From assembly GCF_014359565.1 (NCBI RefSeq), contig NZ_JACIZD010000001.1, positions 124,001-188,000 of the forward strand: a stretch of 64,000 bases of DNA, in the 5' to 3' direction. How positions within the stretch are numbered: the stretch's first letter is position 1; each line of letters starts with the position of its first letter. A program made the translations under genes and the position numbers. Positions 35,764-44,427 of the stretch are shown piece by piece. The notes below the pieces were generated by a model. The model was not told where the DNA came from. It did not search any database and saw only the letters and a program-made list of their open reading frames with translations. The stretch is from Immundisolibacter sp. (lineage in GTDB: Bacteria > Pseudomonadota > Gammaproteobacteria > Immundisolibacterales > Immundisolibacteraceae).

Positions 35764-35975
35764 TGCGCACCTCCCGCGAGTGCAGCAGCGGCGGCGGACA
35801 TGCGGTCGAGGATCTGCGCGATGCCGCGAATCAATACCTGCGACCGGCGTATCAGTGCGAGGGATTCGTCGGCGCTGATGCCGGTGGTATGATTGCCGCT
35901 CGTGCTTTCGGATTGACGTGCCCCTGCCCCCGATCCGGCTCCTTCCGGGCTGGGGGCATCTTTTGGGGCGGCCAT
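35760..35975 (-). CDS. Small ORF overlapped by the second RNA module
   Basis: 71 codons. The first 25 (MAAPKDAPSPEGAGSGAGAR...) are the complement of a + strand terminator hairpin and recall the start of the ORF at 34475-34699; the rest, SADESLALIRRSQVLIRGIA and QILDRMSAAAAALAGG, is a plausible helix pair. It overlaps both neighbours by one to four bases. It may be a real small protein whose true start lies inside, or partly a by-product of the RNA. Confidence 0.45.
   Translation of the reverse strand: MAAPKDAPSPEGAGSGAGARQSESTSGNHTTGISADESLALIRRSQVLIRGIAQILDRMSAAAAALAGGAQ
35888..35964 (+). ncRNA. Short + strand RNA module 2 (C4-like candidate)
   Basis: TTCGTC (35865-35870), 17 bases, TATGAT (35888-35893), then CTTTCGGATTGACGTGCC and a hairpin: TGCCCCC and TCCGG (35925-35938) pair with CCGG and GGGGGCA (35945-35958), followed by TCTTTT. 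Against module 1 the order TA..ATTG, CTTT.GG.TTGA and the hairpin agree. Antisense to the 5' end of the leftward ORF at 35760-35975. The predicted transcript is about 65 nt. Confidence 0.5.
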
Positions 35976-36223
35976 TACGCGCCACCCGATTCGGTCTCGG
36001 TCTCCGGCTTTTCACCAGCGACCTGATCCTCAAGCCATTGACGAACGTCGCCCCAGCGCCATAGCACCGCTTTGTGCTGCCGCACGACAGGCTGAGGCGC
36101 AAGGCCGGCGCTGACTAGCTCCTTCCACTTCGTCCTGGATACCGGAACGGGACCATTGGGTCGAGTGACTTCGATCTGATGGACCAGCGCCTCGTCTGGC
36201 AGGTTTCGATAGTCGAGAGACAT
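35975..36223 (-). CDS. AlpA/excisionase-like small DNA-binding protein
   Basis: 82 residues. PVSRTKWKELVSAGLAPQPV followed by LWRWGDVRQWLEDQVA is the MerR-like winged helix of AlpA and excisionase proteins, which bend DNA for excision or activate the recombinase gene. With the tyrosine recombinase it likely controls excision. An AT-rich promoter candidate lies about 50 bases upstream. Stop overlaps the next ORF start. Confidence 0.75.
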   Translation of the reverse strand: MSLDYRNLPDEALVHQIEVTRPNGPVPVSRTKWKELVSAGLAPQPVVRQHKAVLWRWGDVRQWLEDQVAGEKPETETESGGA

Positions 36224-36270
36224 GTGTGTGTCCGCCTATGTGATCGGCTGCGGGATGCGGCCGGCGGACG

Positions 36271-36300
36271 TTATTATTCAGCACGTATTTGCGACAAAAA
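36271..36300 (-). promoter_or_regulatory. AT-rich promoter candidate for the AlpA-like gene
   Basis: On the minus strand TTTTTG (36295-36300), 18 bases, TAATAA (36271-36276), in an AT-rich island (36270-36301) within otherwise GC-rich DNA, 47 bases upstream of the AlpA-like ATG. The -35 match is poor. Confidence 0.35.
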
Positions 36301-36331
36301 TTCGACCTATGCGCCAGTCAACCGGCGCGGC

Positions 36332-37222
36332 CTACTCCTCGGACTGGCGCTGCATCCATCTTTCGAAGGCGCGTTGCTTCATCTTGGCCGGTCGCGGCGC
36401 TGATGCGAATGCCTGCTTGATCGCGGCGAACGTCTCTGCGTTCGACAGCCCGTTGGCGCGCAGCAGGCGGTAGCGCAGGTGGATCGTCCGGTCGATGGTG
36501 CTGGCGATCTTGGCCGGCGCGCCGCTGTGGCTGTCTCGGTTGGCGCGCCGCTCCAGTTCGAGCGCCCTGGCTACCGGCGGGTACTCGACCAGCCACGGGC
36601 GATCTGCGACGTGCTGTGTGATTGCCTGGCTGGAAAGTGCATCCTCAGCGGCCGCCGCGTCCTCAATGTCGCAAAGCGCCAGCAGCGCGTAGGCGTCGAT
36701 GCCGGTCGCAAAGATCGGGCCTTGAAGATTCAGTGCGGCGGCGAAGCGATCCCAATTGCGCGGGCGAATGAGAAGAAGATGCTGCCGGACAGTGCTGTGC
36801 AGCCACACGCCTTCGGGGTCGGCGGTAATTCCTCGAACCTCGAACGCGGGGCGGCCGTTTATTGGCTTGCGGAATACCGTGAAGCGGTGTCTGAGTCCTC
36901 TGACCTCATCGCCCAGAAACGGACCGAACCTGAAGGCGATGTTGATGCTCTCGCATACGAATGTCAGGTTGCCGCGCGCGAGCGGCGCATCACTCGGCGG
37001 ATTCTTGGGTGGGGGCGTCTTCCGGCGGGCTTTGCGCGCAACGGCGGGCGCAATGTCTCGCGGCGGTTCGCCGGCATTGGTGGCGCCGATAGGGCAGCCG
37101 AGGCATGGCCGCAGCTGGTGTAGCGGGTCTCTCTTGGTCTTCTCGGGCGCCAGTCTCCAGTCGCTTGCGCAACCGCGCGTTGAAAGTACCGCGTCCCGCG
37201 CCGTGCAGCGAAACAGTTCCAT
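36332..37222 (-). CDS. Protein with N-terminal CxGCPxGAxxAG motif
   Basis: 296 residues. LFRCTARDAVLSTRGCASDW and then RPCLGCPIGATNAG at the N-terminus match the start of the protein at 29494-30081 in cysteine spacing. The rest is alpha/beta with AKIASTIDRTIHLRYRLLRA near the end. Function unknown; the four cysteines could hold zinc or a cluster. AGGGGGT precedes the ATG at 37222, preferred over a GTG at 37243. Confidence 0.6.
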   Translation of the reverse strand: MELFRCTARDAVLSTRGCASDWRLAPEKTKRDPLHQLRPCLGCPIGATNAGEPPRDIAPAVARKARRKTPPPKNPPSDAPLARGNLTFVCESINIAFRFGPFLGDEVRGLRHRFTVFRKPINGRPAFEVRGITADPEGVWLHSTVRQHLLLIRPRNWDRFAAALNLQGPIFATGIDAYALLALCDIEDAAAAEDALSSQAITQHVADRPWLVEYPPVARALELERRANRDSHSGAPAKIASTIDRTIHLRYRLLRANGLSNAETFAAIKQAFASAPRPAKMKQRAFERWMQRQSEE

Positions 37223-37319
37223 CGCGCACCCCCTTTGGTGCACCCCTCGAAAAGGCGCCGCGCCAGGCCGGCAAGGGTTTCCGGCTTTTCGGGGATCAGC
37301 CTAGGCGCGGCAATTCGGG

Positions 37320-37979
37320 TCAGGTCTGCTTGGCGCTGTCGTCGGCGCTTGCTGCGGCCTTCGCGGCCTTCTCGTTCATGTACTTCTGGACCTCAGGCGG
37401 CGGTGTCCGCGGCGCTGTCTCGGCTGGCTTCGGCGGGCCAGACGGCGTACCTCGGCCGGGCATTGACCGCAGCTTTGACAGCCCGGTCTGCGCATGGTCG
37501 AGTTCAGCCCGCTGCGCGGCAGACAGTTCGTCGCGAGGGATCGCAGACAGCCATGCGTGGGTCGCTTCTAGCCGGGCGCTGATTTTGTCCAGCTTCGCCG
37601 CCCGGGATGCCGGCACCACCACCCGCTCAGGGCTGGGATCGCCATCGGGCAGCATCACCACCGAGACCACCCGCTCAGGGCTGGGATCGCCATCGGGCAG
37701 CATCACCACCGAGACCACCCGCTCGGGCCTGGGCTCCCCCTCGGGCAGCACCATCGCCGACCCCAAGTAACCACAATCGCGCAGGATCGCCAGCGCCTGA
37801 TCGACCGACTTGAATACGCGCAGCCCGCCGCGCTGGGTCGTCAGCTTGCGACCGACCTGCGGGTCCTTGTGGTCGATGTCCAGCCACCAGCCGCCGCCAT
37901 CTGAGGGCGTGATGAACACGCGGTGGACGGCGCATGTGCGCGCCAGCATGGCCAGTTTGTCGAGTTTCAGGTCCTTCAT
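37320..37979 (-). CDS. Hypothetical protein with 16-residue tandem repeats, first gene of the operon
   Basis: 219 residues. The N-terminal part (MKDLKLDKLAMLARTCAVHR; GGGWWLDIDHKDP; RGGLRVFKSVDQALAILRDC) looks like a small alpha/beta domain; then MLPDGDPSPERVVSVV is repeated twice exactly with a diverged copy before them, from a 48-bp DNA repeat; the C-terminal part is helical and Lys/Ala-rich. GGAG and a good promoter precede it. No family recognised. Confidence 0.6.
   Translation of the reverse strand: MKDLKLDKLAMLARTCAVHRVFITPSDGGGWWLDIDHKDPQVGRKLTTQRGGLRVFKSVDQALAILRDCGYLGSAMVLPEGEPRPERVVSVVMLPDGDPSPERVVSVVMLPDGDPSPERVVVPASRAAKLDKISARLEATHAWLSAIPRDELSAAQRAELDHAQTGLSKLRSMPGRGTPSGPPKPAETAPRTPPPEVQKYMNEKAAKAAASADDSAKQT
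37623..37718. repeat. 48-bp perfect tandem repeat inside a gene
   Basis: Two identical 48-bp units (37623-37670 and 37671-37718) and a diverged third from 37719. 48 is a multiple of three, so copy-number changes would alter the protein by 16 residues without a frameshift. Confidence 0.85.
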
Positions 37980-38012
37980 AGGTGTGCTCCGTGGGTTATT
38001 GACACGGGCATC

Positions 38013-38041
38013 AGTGTAGCATCATTGCGCGGAATTGTGAA
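38013..38041 (-). promoter_or_regulatory. Sigma70-type promoter for the element operon
   Basis: On the minus strand TTCACA (38036-38041), 17 bases, TACACT (38013-38018), 34 bases upstream of the ATG at 37979. Good match and spacing. It would start the long leftward transcript downstream of the recombinase gene. Confidence 0.6.
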
Positions 38042-38082
38042 GCATCACAAGACCGCTTCTTGATGACGTACGCGACGGCAGG

Positions 38083-39294
38083 TCAAGCGCCACGCCGTAG
38101 CGGCACCACGTCCCCGCCGGCCTTGAGCCCGTCCAGGTAGCCCGCCCACGCCTGCATCATCTTCCGGCGCTCGGGCAGGTGCTCGGCGCGGTTGTAGGCG
38201 GCCTTGATCTTGTTGCGCTCGGCATGGGCCAGCTGGCGCTCGATGATGTCGGACGGCCATCCCTGCTCGTGCAGTACGGTGCTGGCCATCGCCCTGAACC
38301 CGTGGCCGGTCATCGTGCTGCTGTCGAACCCCATGTAGCGCAGCGCGGCACCGACGGCGTTCTCGCTCATCGGCATGCTGGCATTGCGGGCGCCCGGAAA
38401 CACATACCGGCCGCGCCCGGTCAGCGGGTGCAGTTCGCGCAGGATGGCCAGCGCCTGATCGGCCAGCGGCACCACGTGCGGGGCGCGCATCTTCATCTTG
38501 GCGGCAGGGATTCGCCACTCGGCGGCGTCCAGGTCGATCTCGGCCCACTCGGCACGGCGCAGCTCGCCCGGGCGCACGAACACCAGCGGCGCGAGGCGCA
38601 GGGCGCAGGCGACCACGAAGCTGCCGTTGTAGCCGTCGATGGCCCGCAGCAGCCCTGCTATCGCACGGGGCTCGGTGATGGCGGCGTAGTGGCTTTTGCT
38701 GGCCGGCGGCAAGGCGCCGCGCAGGTCGCCGGACGGGTCACGCTCGGCGCGGCCGCTGGCCACGGCGTAGCGGAGCACCTGCCCGCAGTTCTGGTGCACC
38801 CGGTGCGCCGTCTCAAGTCGGCCGCTGGCCTCGATCCTGCGCAGCACGGCCAGCAGTTCGGGCGCTGTGATCTGGCCGACGGGTCGTGCGCCGATCCACT
38901 GGAACACGTTCAGCGACAGGCGCCGCAATATCCGGTCGGCGTGCTCCCTCGTCCAGGTCGGCGAGAACTTGGCGTACCACTCGCGCGCCACGGCCTCGAA
39001 GCTGTCCGCATCCTGCAGCGGCGCGTTCTTCGTCATCTTGCGGTGCTCGCCCGGGTCGATGCCCTGGGCCAGCAGGCGGCGGGCCTCATCGCGGCGCTGG
39101 CGGGCGTCGCCGAGCGTCACGTCGGGGTACACGCCCATGGACAGCGTTTTGCGCTTACCGTCGAAGCGGTAGTCGAGGCGCCACCACCTACCGCCGGCCG
39201 GCTGGATCAACAAGTAGAGGCCGCCACCGTCGGCCAGCTTGCGCGGCTTGTCGGCAGGCTTGGCGTTACGGATGGCCGTGTCGGTGAGTGGCAT
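38083..39294 (-). CDS. int: P4-type tyrosine recombinase (integrase)
   Basis: 403 residues. N-terminal arm-binding domain MPLTDTAIRNAKPADKPRKL, GGGLYLLIQPAGGRWWRLDY and LGDARQRRDEARRLLAQGIDP, then the catalytic domain with Arg241 (RPGEL), His331/Arg334 (TGHGFR), His357 and Tyr367 (AAYNRAEH). It should integrate and excise the element at TACGTCAGCA. P4-type integrases usually choose tRNA genes; this one is in a protein gene. The ATG at 39294 is chosen; the frame extends to 39369 through the arm sites. Confidence 0.95.
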   Translation of the reverse strand: MPLTDTAIRNAKPADKPRKLADGGGLYLLIQPAGGRWWRLDYRFDGKRKTLSMGVYPDVTLGDARQRRDEARRLLAQGIDPGEHRKMTKNAPLQDADSFEAVAREWYAKFSPTWTREHADRILRRLSLNVFQWIGARPVGQITAPELLAVLRRIEASGRLETAHRVHQNCGQVLRYAVASGRAERDPSGDLRGALPPASKSHYAAITEPRAIAGLLRAIDGYNGSFVVACALRLAPLVFVRPGELRRAEWAEIDLDAAEWRIPAAKMKMRAPHVVPLADQALAILRELHPLTGRGRYVFPGARNASMPMSENAVGAALRYMGFDSSTMTGHGFRAMASTVLHEQGWPSDIIERQLAHAERNKIKAAYNRAEHLPERRKMMQAWAGYLDGLKAGGDVVPLRRGA

Positions 39295-39343
39295 GACGGT
39301 AACTTCCGCGCGGTAGGTGAAGTTGCCGTCAAGGTTACCGACA
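39294..39343. promoter_or_regulatory. Right arm-type recombinase sites (three copies)
   Basis: TGACGGTAACT (39294-39304, exact inverse of AGTTACCGTCA), AGTTGCCGTCA (39321-39331, one mismatch) and GGTTACCGACA (39333-39343, two mismatches). They cover the int start codon and its likely -10, which would let Int limit its own synthesis. Confidence 0.5.
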
Positions 39344-39360
39344 GGCTTACCGGCTGTCAA
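39332..39360 (-). promoter_or_regulatory. Promoter candidate for int
   Basis: On the minus strand TTGACA (39355-39360), 17 bases, TAACCT (39332-39337), 37 bases before the ATG. The -35 is perfect and the -10 weak; it overlaps the arm-type sites. Confidence 0.45.
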
Positions 39361-39462
39361 CGGCTGCAAGCGATACTAAGCGCCGGTACGGAATGGCTGA
39401 AACCTAGTGTTTATGCGGGCCTCAGTCGCCATGCGTACCCATGCGACCTTTCATGTGGGTGA

Positions 39463-39472
39463 TACGTCAGCA
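39463..39472. other. attR core
   Basis: TACGTCAGCA, identical to attL. An in-frame TGA (39460-39462) directly precedes it, so the exonuclease frame has no start ahead of its catalytic DIE motif. Confidence 0.8.
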
Positions 39473-40011
39473 CCGACATCGAAACCGACGGCTTCCTGCC
39501 GGGCGACAACTCCATGCTCAGTCTGGGTTCGGCGGCCTTCCTGGCCGACGGGCGCCCGGTCGGCACCTGGACCGCCAACTTCGCGACCCTGCCCGGCGCG
39601 CACGCGAATCCCCGCACGGCGCAGTTCTGGGCCGCGCAGCCTGCCGCCTGGGCCGCCTGCCGGCAGAACCTGCGCCCGCCGCAGCAGGCCATGCCCGAAT
39701 ACGCCGCCTGGCTGCGTGCGCTGCCGGGCCGGCCGGTGTTCGTCGGCTACCCGGTCACCTTCGATTTCAGCTTCGTTGCCTGGTACCTGGCGCGCTTCGC
39801 CGGCGACAACCCGTTCGGCTTCTCGGCGCTGGACATCAAGAGCTTCGCCATGGCGGTGCTGGGCTGCGAATTCCGCCAGACCACGAAACGCCACATGCCG
39901 CGCGAGTGGTTCGATCCGGACCTGCCGCACACGCACGTGGCGCTGGACGACGCCCTGGAACAGGGGGCGCTGTTTCTGAATCTGCTGCGGGCGAGCAGGC
40001 TGCATCGTTGA
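39463..40011 (+). pseudogene. DnaQ-like 3'-5' exonuclease, 5' end removed by the element
   Basis: The frame resumes as [13 protein letters not shown] with the metal-binding DIE, then [27 protein letters not shown] and [14 protein letters not shown] (the HxAxxDA of DEDDh enzymes), to the stop at 40011. About 182 residues remain of about 187. A TGA is immediately upstream and the first internal ATG (39514) lies beyond the DIE, so no active protein is expected while the element is present. Excision would restore the gene exactly. Confidence 0.85.
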
Positions 40012-40075
40012 CGGCGCGCGGGCGCCGCGCGTGCCCGACGCGGCGTATGGCGGCTGCCCATTTCTCAGGGCGGGT

Positions 40076-40152
<77 letters not shown>

Positions 40153-40214
40153 GCTTGAGCAGGGCCGGTCCCGCGTACCGCGGGGCCGGTGAGGGCGTCA
40201 GCTTGCCAGCGGCC

Positions 40215-42074
<1,860 letters not shown>

Positions 42075-42125
42075 GGGACACCTCGATGCGATTTGGGCGG
42101 AACCGGTGATTATAGTTCAGCAGCG

Positions 42126-43862
42126 TCAAGTCGGGGCGCCGCCGCGATGTTTCAAGAGCGCCAGTACCTCGGCCCGCTGCTGGGCGTCGAGCTGGCTGGG
42201 CGCCGCGCCGTGCAGCAGCTCGCCGAGTCGGCCGCGCGTCGCCTGCGGCAACAGCCGGGCGACGATCTGCTCCAGTTCCTGGGCAGCCAGGGCAGCTTCC
42301 TGCGGCACCAGTTCGCTGCCGGTCAGCACCCGCGCCAGGGCCTCGCCGTCGGGGGTGCCACGCCAATGCTCGAGTAGGCGATCGAGTCGGGGTTGCGGCA
42401 GGCCGGCAATCGCCTCCAGCAGGCGGTTCAAAAAATCCATGCCGGGCCGGCGCACGGCCGCCAGCGCCGACAGGTCGCCCAGCTGCGCCGCCAGGTGCGG
42501 GTAATGGGCCAGCAACAGGACGGCGCGTCGCACCAGCGAGGGGTGACTGCCCGAGCGAGGTGTGGGCCGCGCGCGGGCAGCCTTGGCGACCAGCGCGGGC
42601 AGGGCGCGCCCAACGTGCCGGGAAATCTCGTCGCCCAGCAGGTCCCGGTAGGTGCCGGCTGGCAGCTTGTCGAGCAGGGGCTTGGCCAGCGCCGCCAGCT
42701 TCGCCCGGCCTTCCGTGGACGTCAGGTCCACCTCGCGCAGCAGGCGATCGATCAGGTGACGCGACACCGGCACCGCCTGGCCGGCGAGCTCCAGAAACGC
42801 ATCCTTGCCGATGCGCCGCACCAGCGAGTCCGGGTCTTCGCCCTCGGGCAGGAACAGCAGGCGCAGCTCGCGCCCGTCGGCCAGTTCCGGCAGGGCATTG
42901 TCGACGGCCCGCTCGGCCGCCCGTCGCCCGGCGTTGTCGCCATCGAAGCACAGCACCAGCCGCGGTGTGACCCGAAAGGCGGCCCGCAGGTGCTCGGCCG
43001 TCAGTGCGGTGCCGAGCACGGCGACGGCGTGGTCAATGCCATGCTGGGCCAGCATCACAACGTCCATGTAGCCTTCGACCACCAACAGCTGCTGCGGGTT
43101 GCGTGCCTGCCGGAGCACGTTGGGCAGGCCGTACAGTTCGCGGCCCTTGTGAAAGACGGGGGTTTCGGGCGAATTGAGGTATTTGGGCTCGCCCCGGCCG
43201 ATGATGCGGCCGCCGAAGCCGATCACCCGGCCGCGACGGTCCTCGATCGGGAACATCACCCGGCCACGAAAACGGTCATGGCCGCGCCCGCCATCGTCGC
43301 CGGTCAGCAGGCCGGCCTGGCGCAGCAAATCGACTCCGTACCGCTCGCCCAGCGCGCGGCCCAGGCCATCCCACCCGTCCGGCGCGAAGCCGAGGTGAAA
43401 ACGCGCCGCGGTTTTGCCATCCAGGCCGCGATTTTTCAGGTACTCGACCGCGCCGGCTGCGGCCGGGTGATGGCGCAGTTGCTTGCGGTAGAAGGCACTG
43501 GCCGCGGCCAGCACCTCGTACAGCGCCGCCAGCGAGGTCCCTGATTCGTGCGCCTGCGGGCTCTCCTCCGGCAGCGTCATGCCGGCGCGCTGGGCAAGCT
43601 CCGCGATGGCCTCGCGAAAGTCGAGCCGGTCGAGCGCCATCAGAAAGCCGATCACCGTGCCGTGCGCGCCGCAGCCGAAGCAGTGATAGAACTGCTTTTG
43701 CGGACTGACGGTGAACGACGGGGTTTTTTCTTCGTGGAACGGGCAGCGGCCGGCCAGTTCGCGGCCGCTGCGGCGCAACGGCACGCGCGCGCCGATGACC
43801 TCGGCGATGTCGGTGCGCGCCAGGACGGCGTCGATGAAGTCTTCGGGTATCCGGCCGCTCAT
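42126..43862 (-). CDS. dnaG: DNA primase DnaG
   Basis: 578 residues. CHC2-type zinc site CPFHEEKTPSF...CFGCG (Cys40, His43, Cys61, Cys64), RNA polymerase/TOPRIM core with LLVVEGYMDVVML and FDGDNAGRRAAERA, and the C-terminal DnaB-binding helices. It makes primers for chromosomal replication. Start at ATG 43862 follows the family; the longer frame to 43937 has no support. Confidence 0.96.
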   Translation of the reverse strand: MSGRIPEDFIDAVLARTDIAEVIGARVPLRRSGRELAGRCPFHEEKTPSFTVSPQKQFYHCFGCGAHGTVIGFLMALDRLDFREAIAELAQRAGMTLPEESPQAHESGTSLAALYEVLAAASAFYRKQLRHHPAAAGAVEYLKNRGLDGKTAARFHLGFAPDGWDGLGRALGERYGVDLLRQAGLLTGDDGGRGHDRFRGRVMFPIEDRRGRVIGFGGRIIGRGEPKYLNSPETPVFHKGRELYGLPNVLRQARNPQQLLVVEGYMDVVMLAQHGIDHAVAVLGTALTAEHLRAAFRVTPRLVLCFDGDNAGRRAAERAVDNALPELADGRELRLLFLPEGEDPDSLVRRIGKDAFLELAGQAVPVSRHLIDRLLREVDLTSTEGRAKLAALAKPLLDKLPAGTYRDLLGDEISRHVGRALPALVAKAARARPTPRSGSHPSLVRRAVLLLAHYPHLAAQLGDLSALAAVRRPGMDFLNRLLEAIAGLPQPRLDRLLEHWRGTPDGEALARVLTGSELVPQEAALAAQELEQIVARLLPQATRGRLGELLHGAAPSQLDAQQRAEVLALLKHRGGAPT

Positions 43863-43947
43863 GTCGCCCACGATAGCGCGGGCGGGCGGGCCGGGGAAGG
43901 CGGGCTCGCGGCCGTCATGGCGGCCGCGAGCTGCCAACGACCTTGAG

Positions 43948-44424
43948 TCAGATGGGATACACGATGTAGCGTGGCGCGACGTTGGTATCCATCACCGCGC
44001 GGCGGGACTTGAGCTTGGCGCCGCCGTTGCCGACCACGATCTGATCCACGTAGCGGCCGCAGACCAGGGTGCCGGTGTTGCCGGCCGAGTCGGTATAGAA
44101 CACGGTGAAGTTGCTCACCGTCTCGTACAGGTCGCCGCCCTTGGGCGTGCAGGCGATGCGCTGCACGAAATGGCGGGTCTGGTAGTCCTCGAAGGTGCCG
44201 GCCCAGACCTTGGTCACGTAGGTGACACGGTCTTCCAGGCGCTCGTGGCAGTCGTCCATCATCAGCGCCAGCGGCAGGCCGCTTTCCTCGTTTTCTTTGG
44301 CGATGCAGATGTAGGAACCGTCACTGGCGAAGGTGTCCAGCCAGCCGGACATGTCCTTGTTGTCCAGCGCGGCGATGTAGCGGGTCTGCAGCGCGTCGAT
44401 CTGCTGCAACGCTTCCTGGGTCAT
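43948..44424 (-). CDS. Ring-hydroxylating dioxygenase beta subunit
   Basis: 158 residues, SnoaL/cystatin-like fold typical of the small structural subunit: YIAALDNKDMSGWLDTFASDG, DDCHERLEDRVTYVTKVWAG and the late CGRYVDQIVVGN. The beta subunit shapes the hexamer and helps substrate choice. It lies three bases from the alpha subunit gene stop and probably pairs with it. Confidence 0.85.
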   Translation of the reverse strand: MTQEALQQIDALQTRYIAALDNKDMSGWLDTFASDGSYICIAKENEESGLPLALMMDDCHERLEDRVTYVTKVWAGTFEDYQTRHFVQRIACTPKGGDLYETVSNFTVFYTDSAGNTGTLVCGRYVDQIVVGNGGAKLKSRRAVMDTNVAPRYIVYPI

Positions 44425-44427
44425 TGA

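Larger units (their letters stand above)
21515..39472. mobile_element. Integrated phage-like element or satellite, 17.96 kb
   Basis: The ends are set by a 10-bp direct repeat, TACGTCAGCA, and by reconstruction of the interrupted host gene. The element has a tyrosine recombinase at its right end, an AlpA-like protein, a ParB-like protein, an initiator with iterons, primase, helicase, Cys-rich small proteins and a tail module (hub, tape measure with lytic transglycosylase). Every well-supported gene runs leftward, many with 4-bp stop/start overlaps. No capsid, portal, protease or large terminase is recognisable, so self-packaging is doubtful. A phage satellite, a decayed prophage or an integrative element that kept tail genes are the alternatives. 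Confidence 0.9.

Noticed and set aside
37623-37770. Possible CRISPR-like repeats
   Set aside because: The units are directly tandem without spacers and in frame with a gene.
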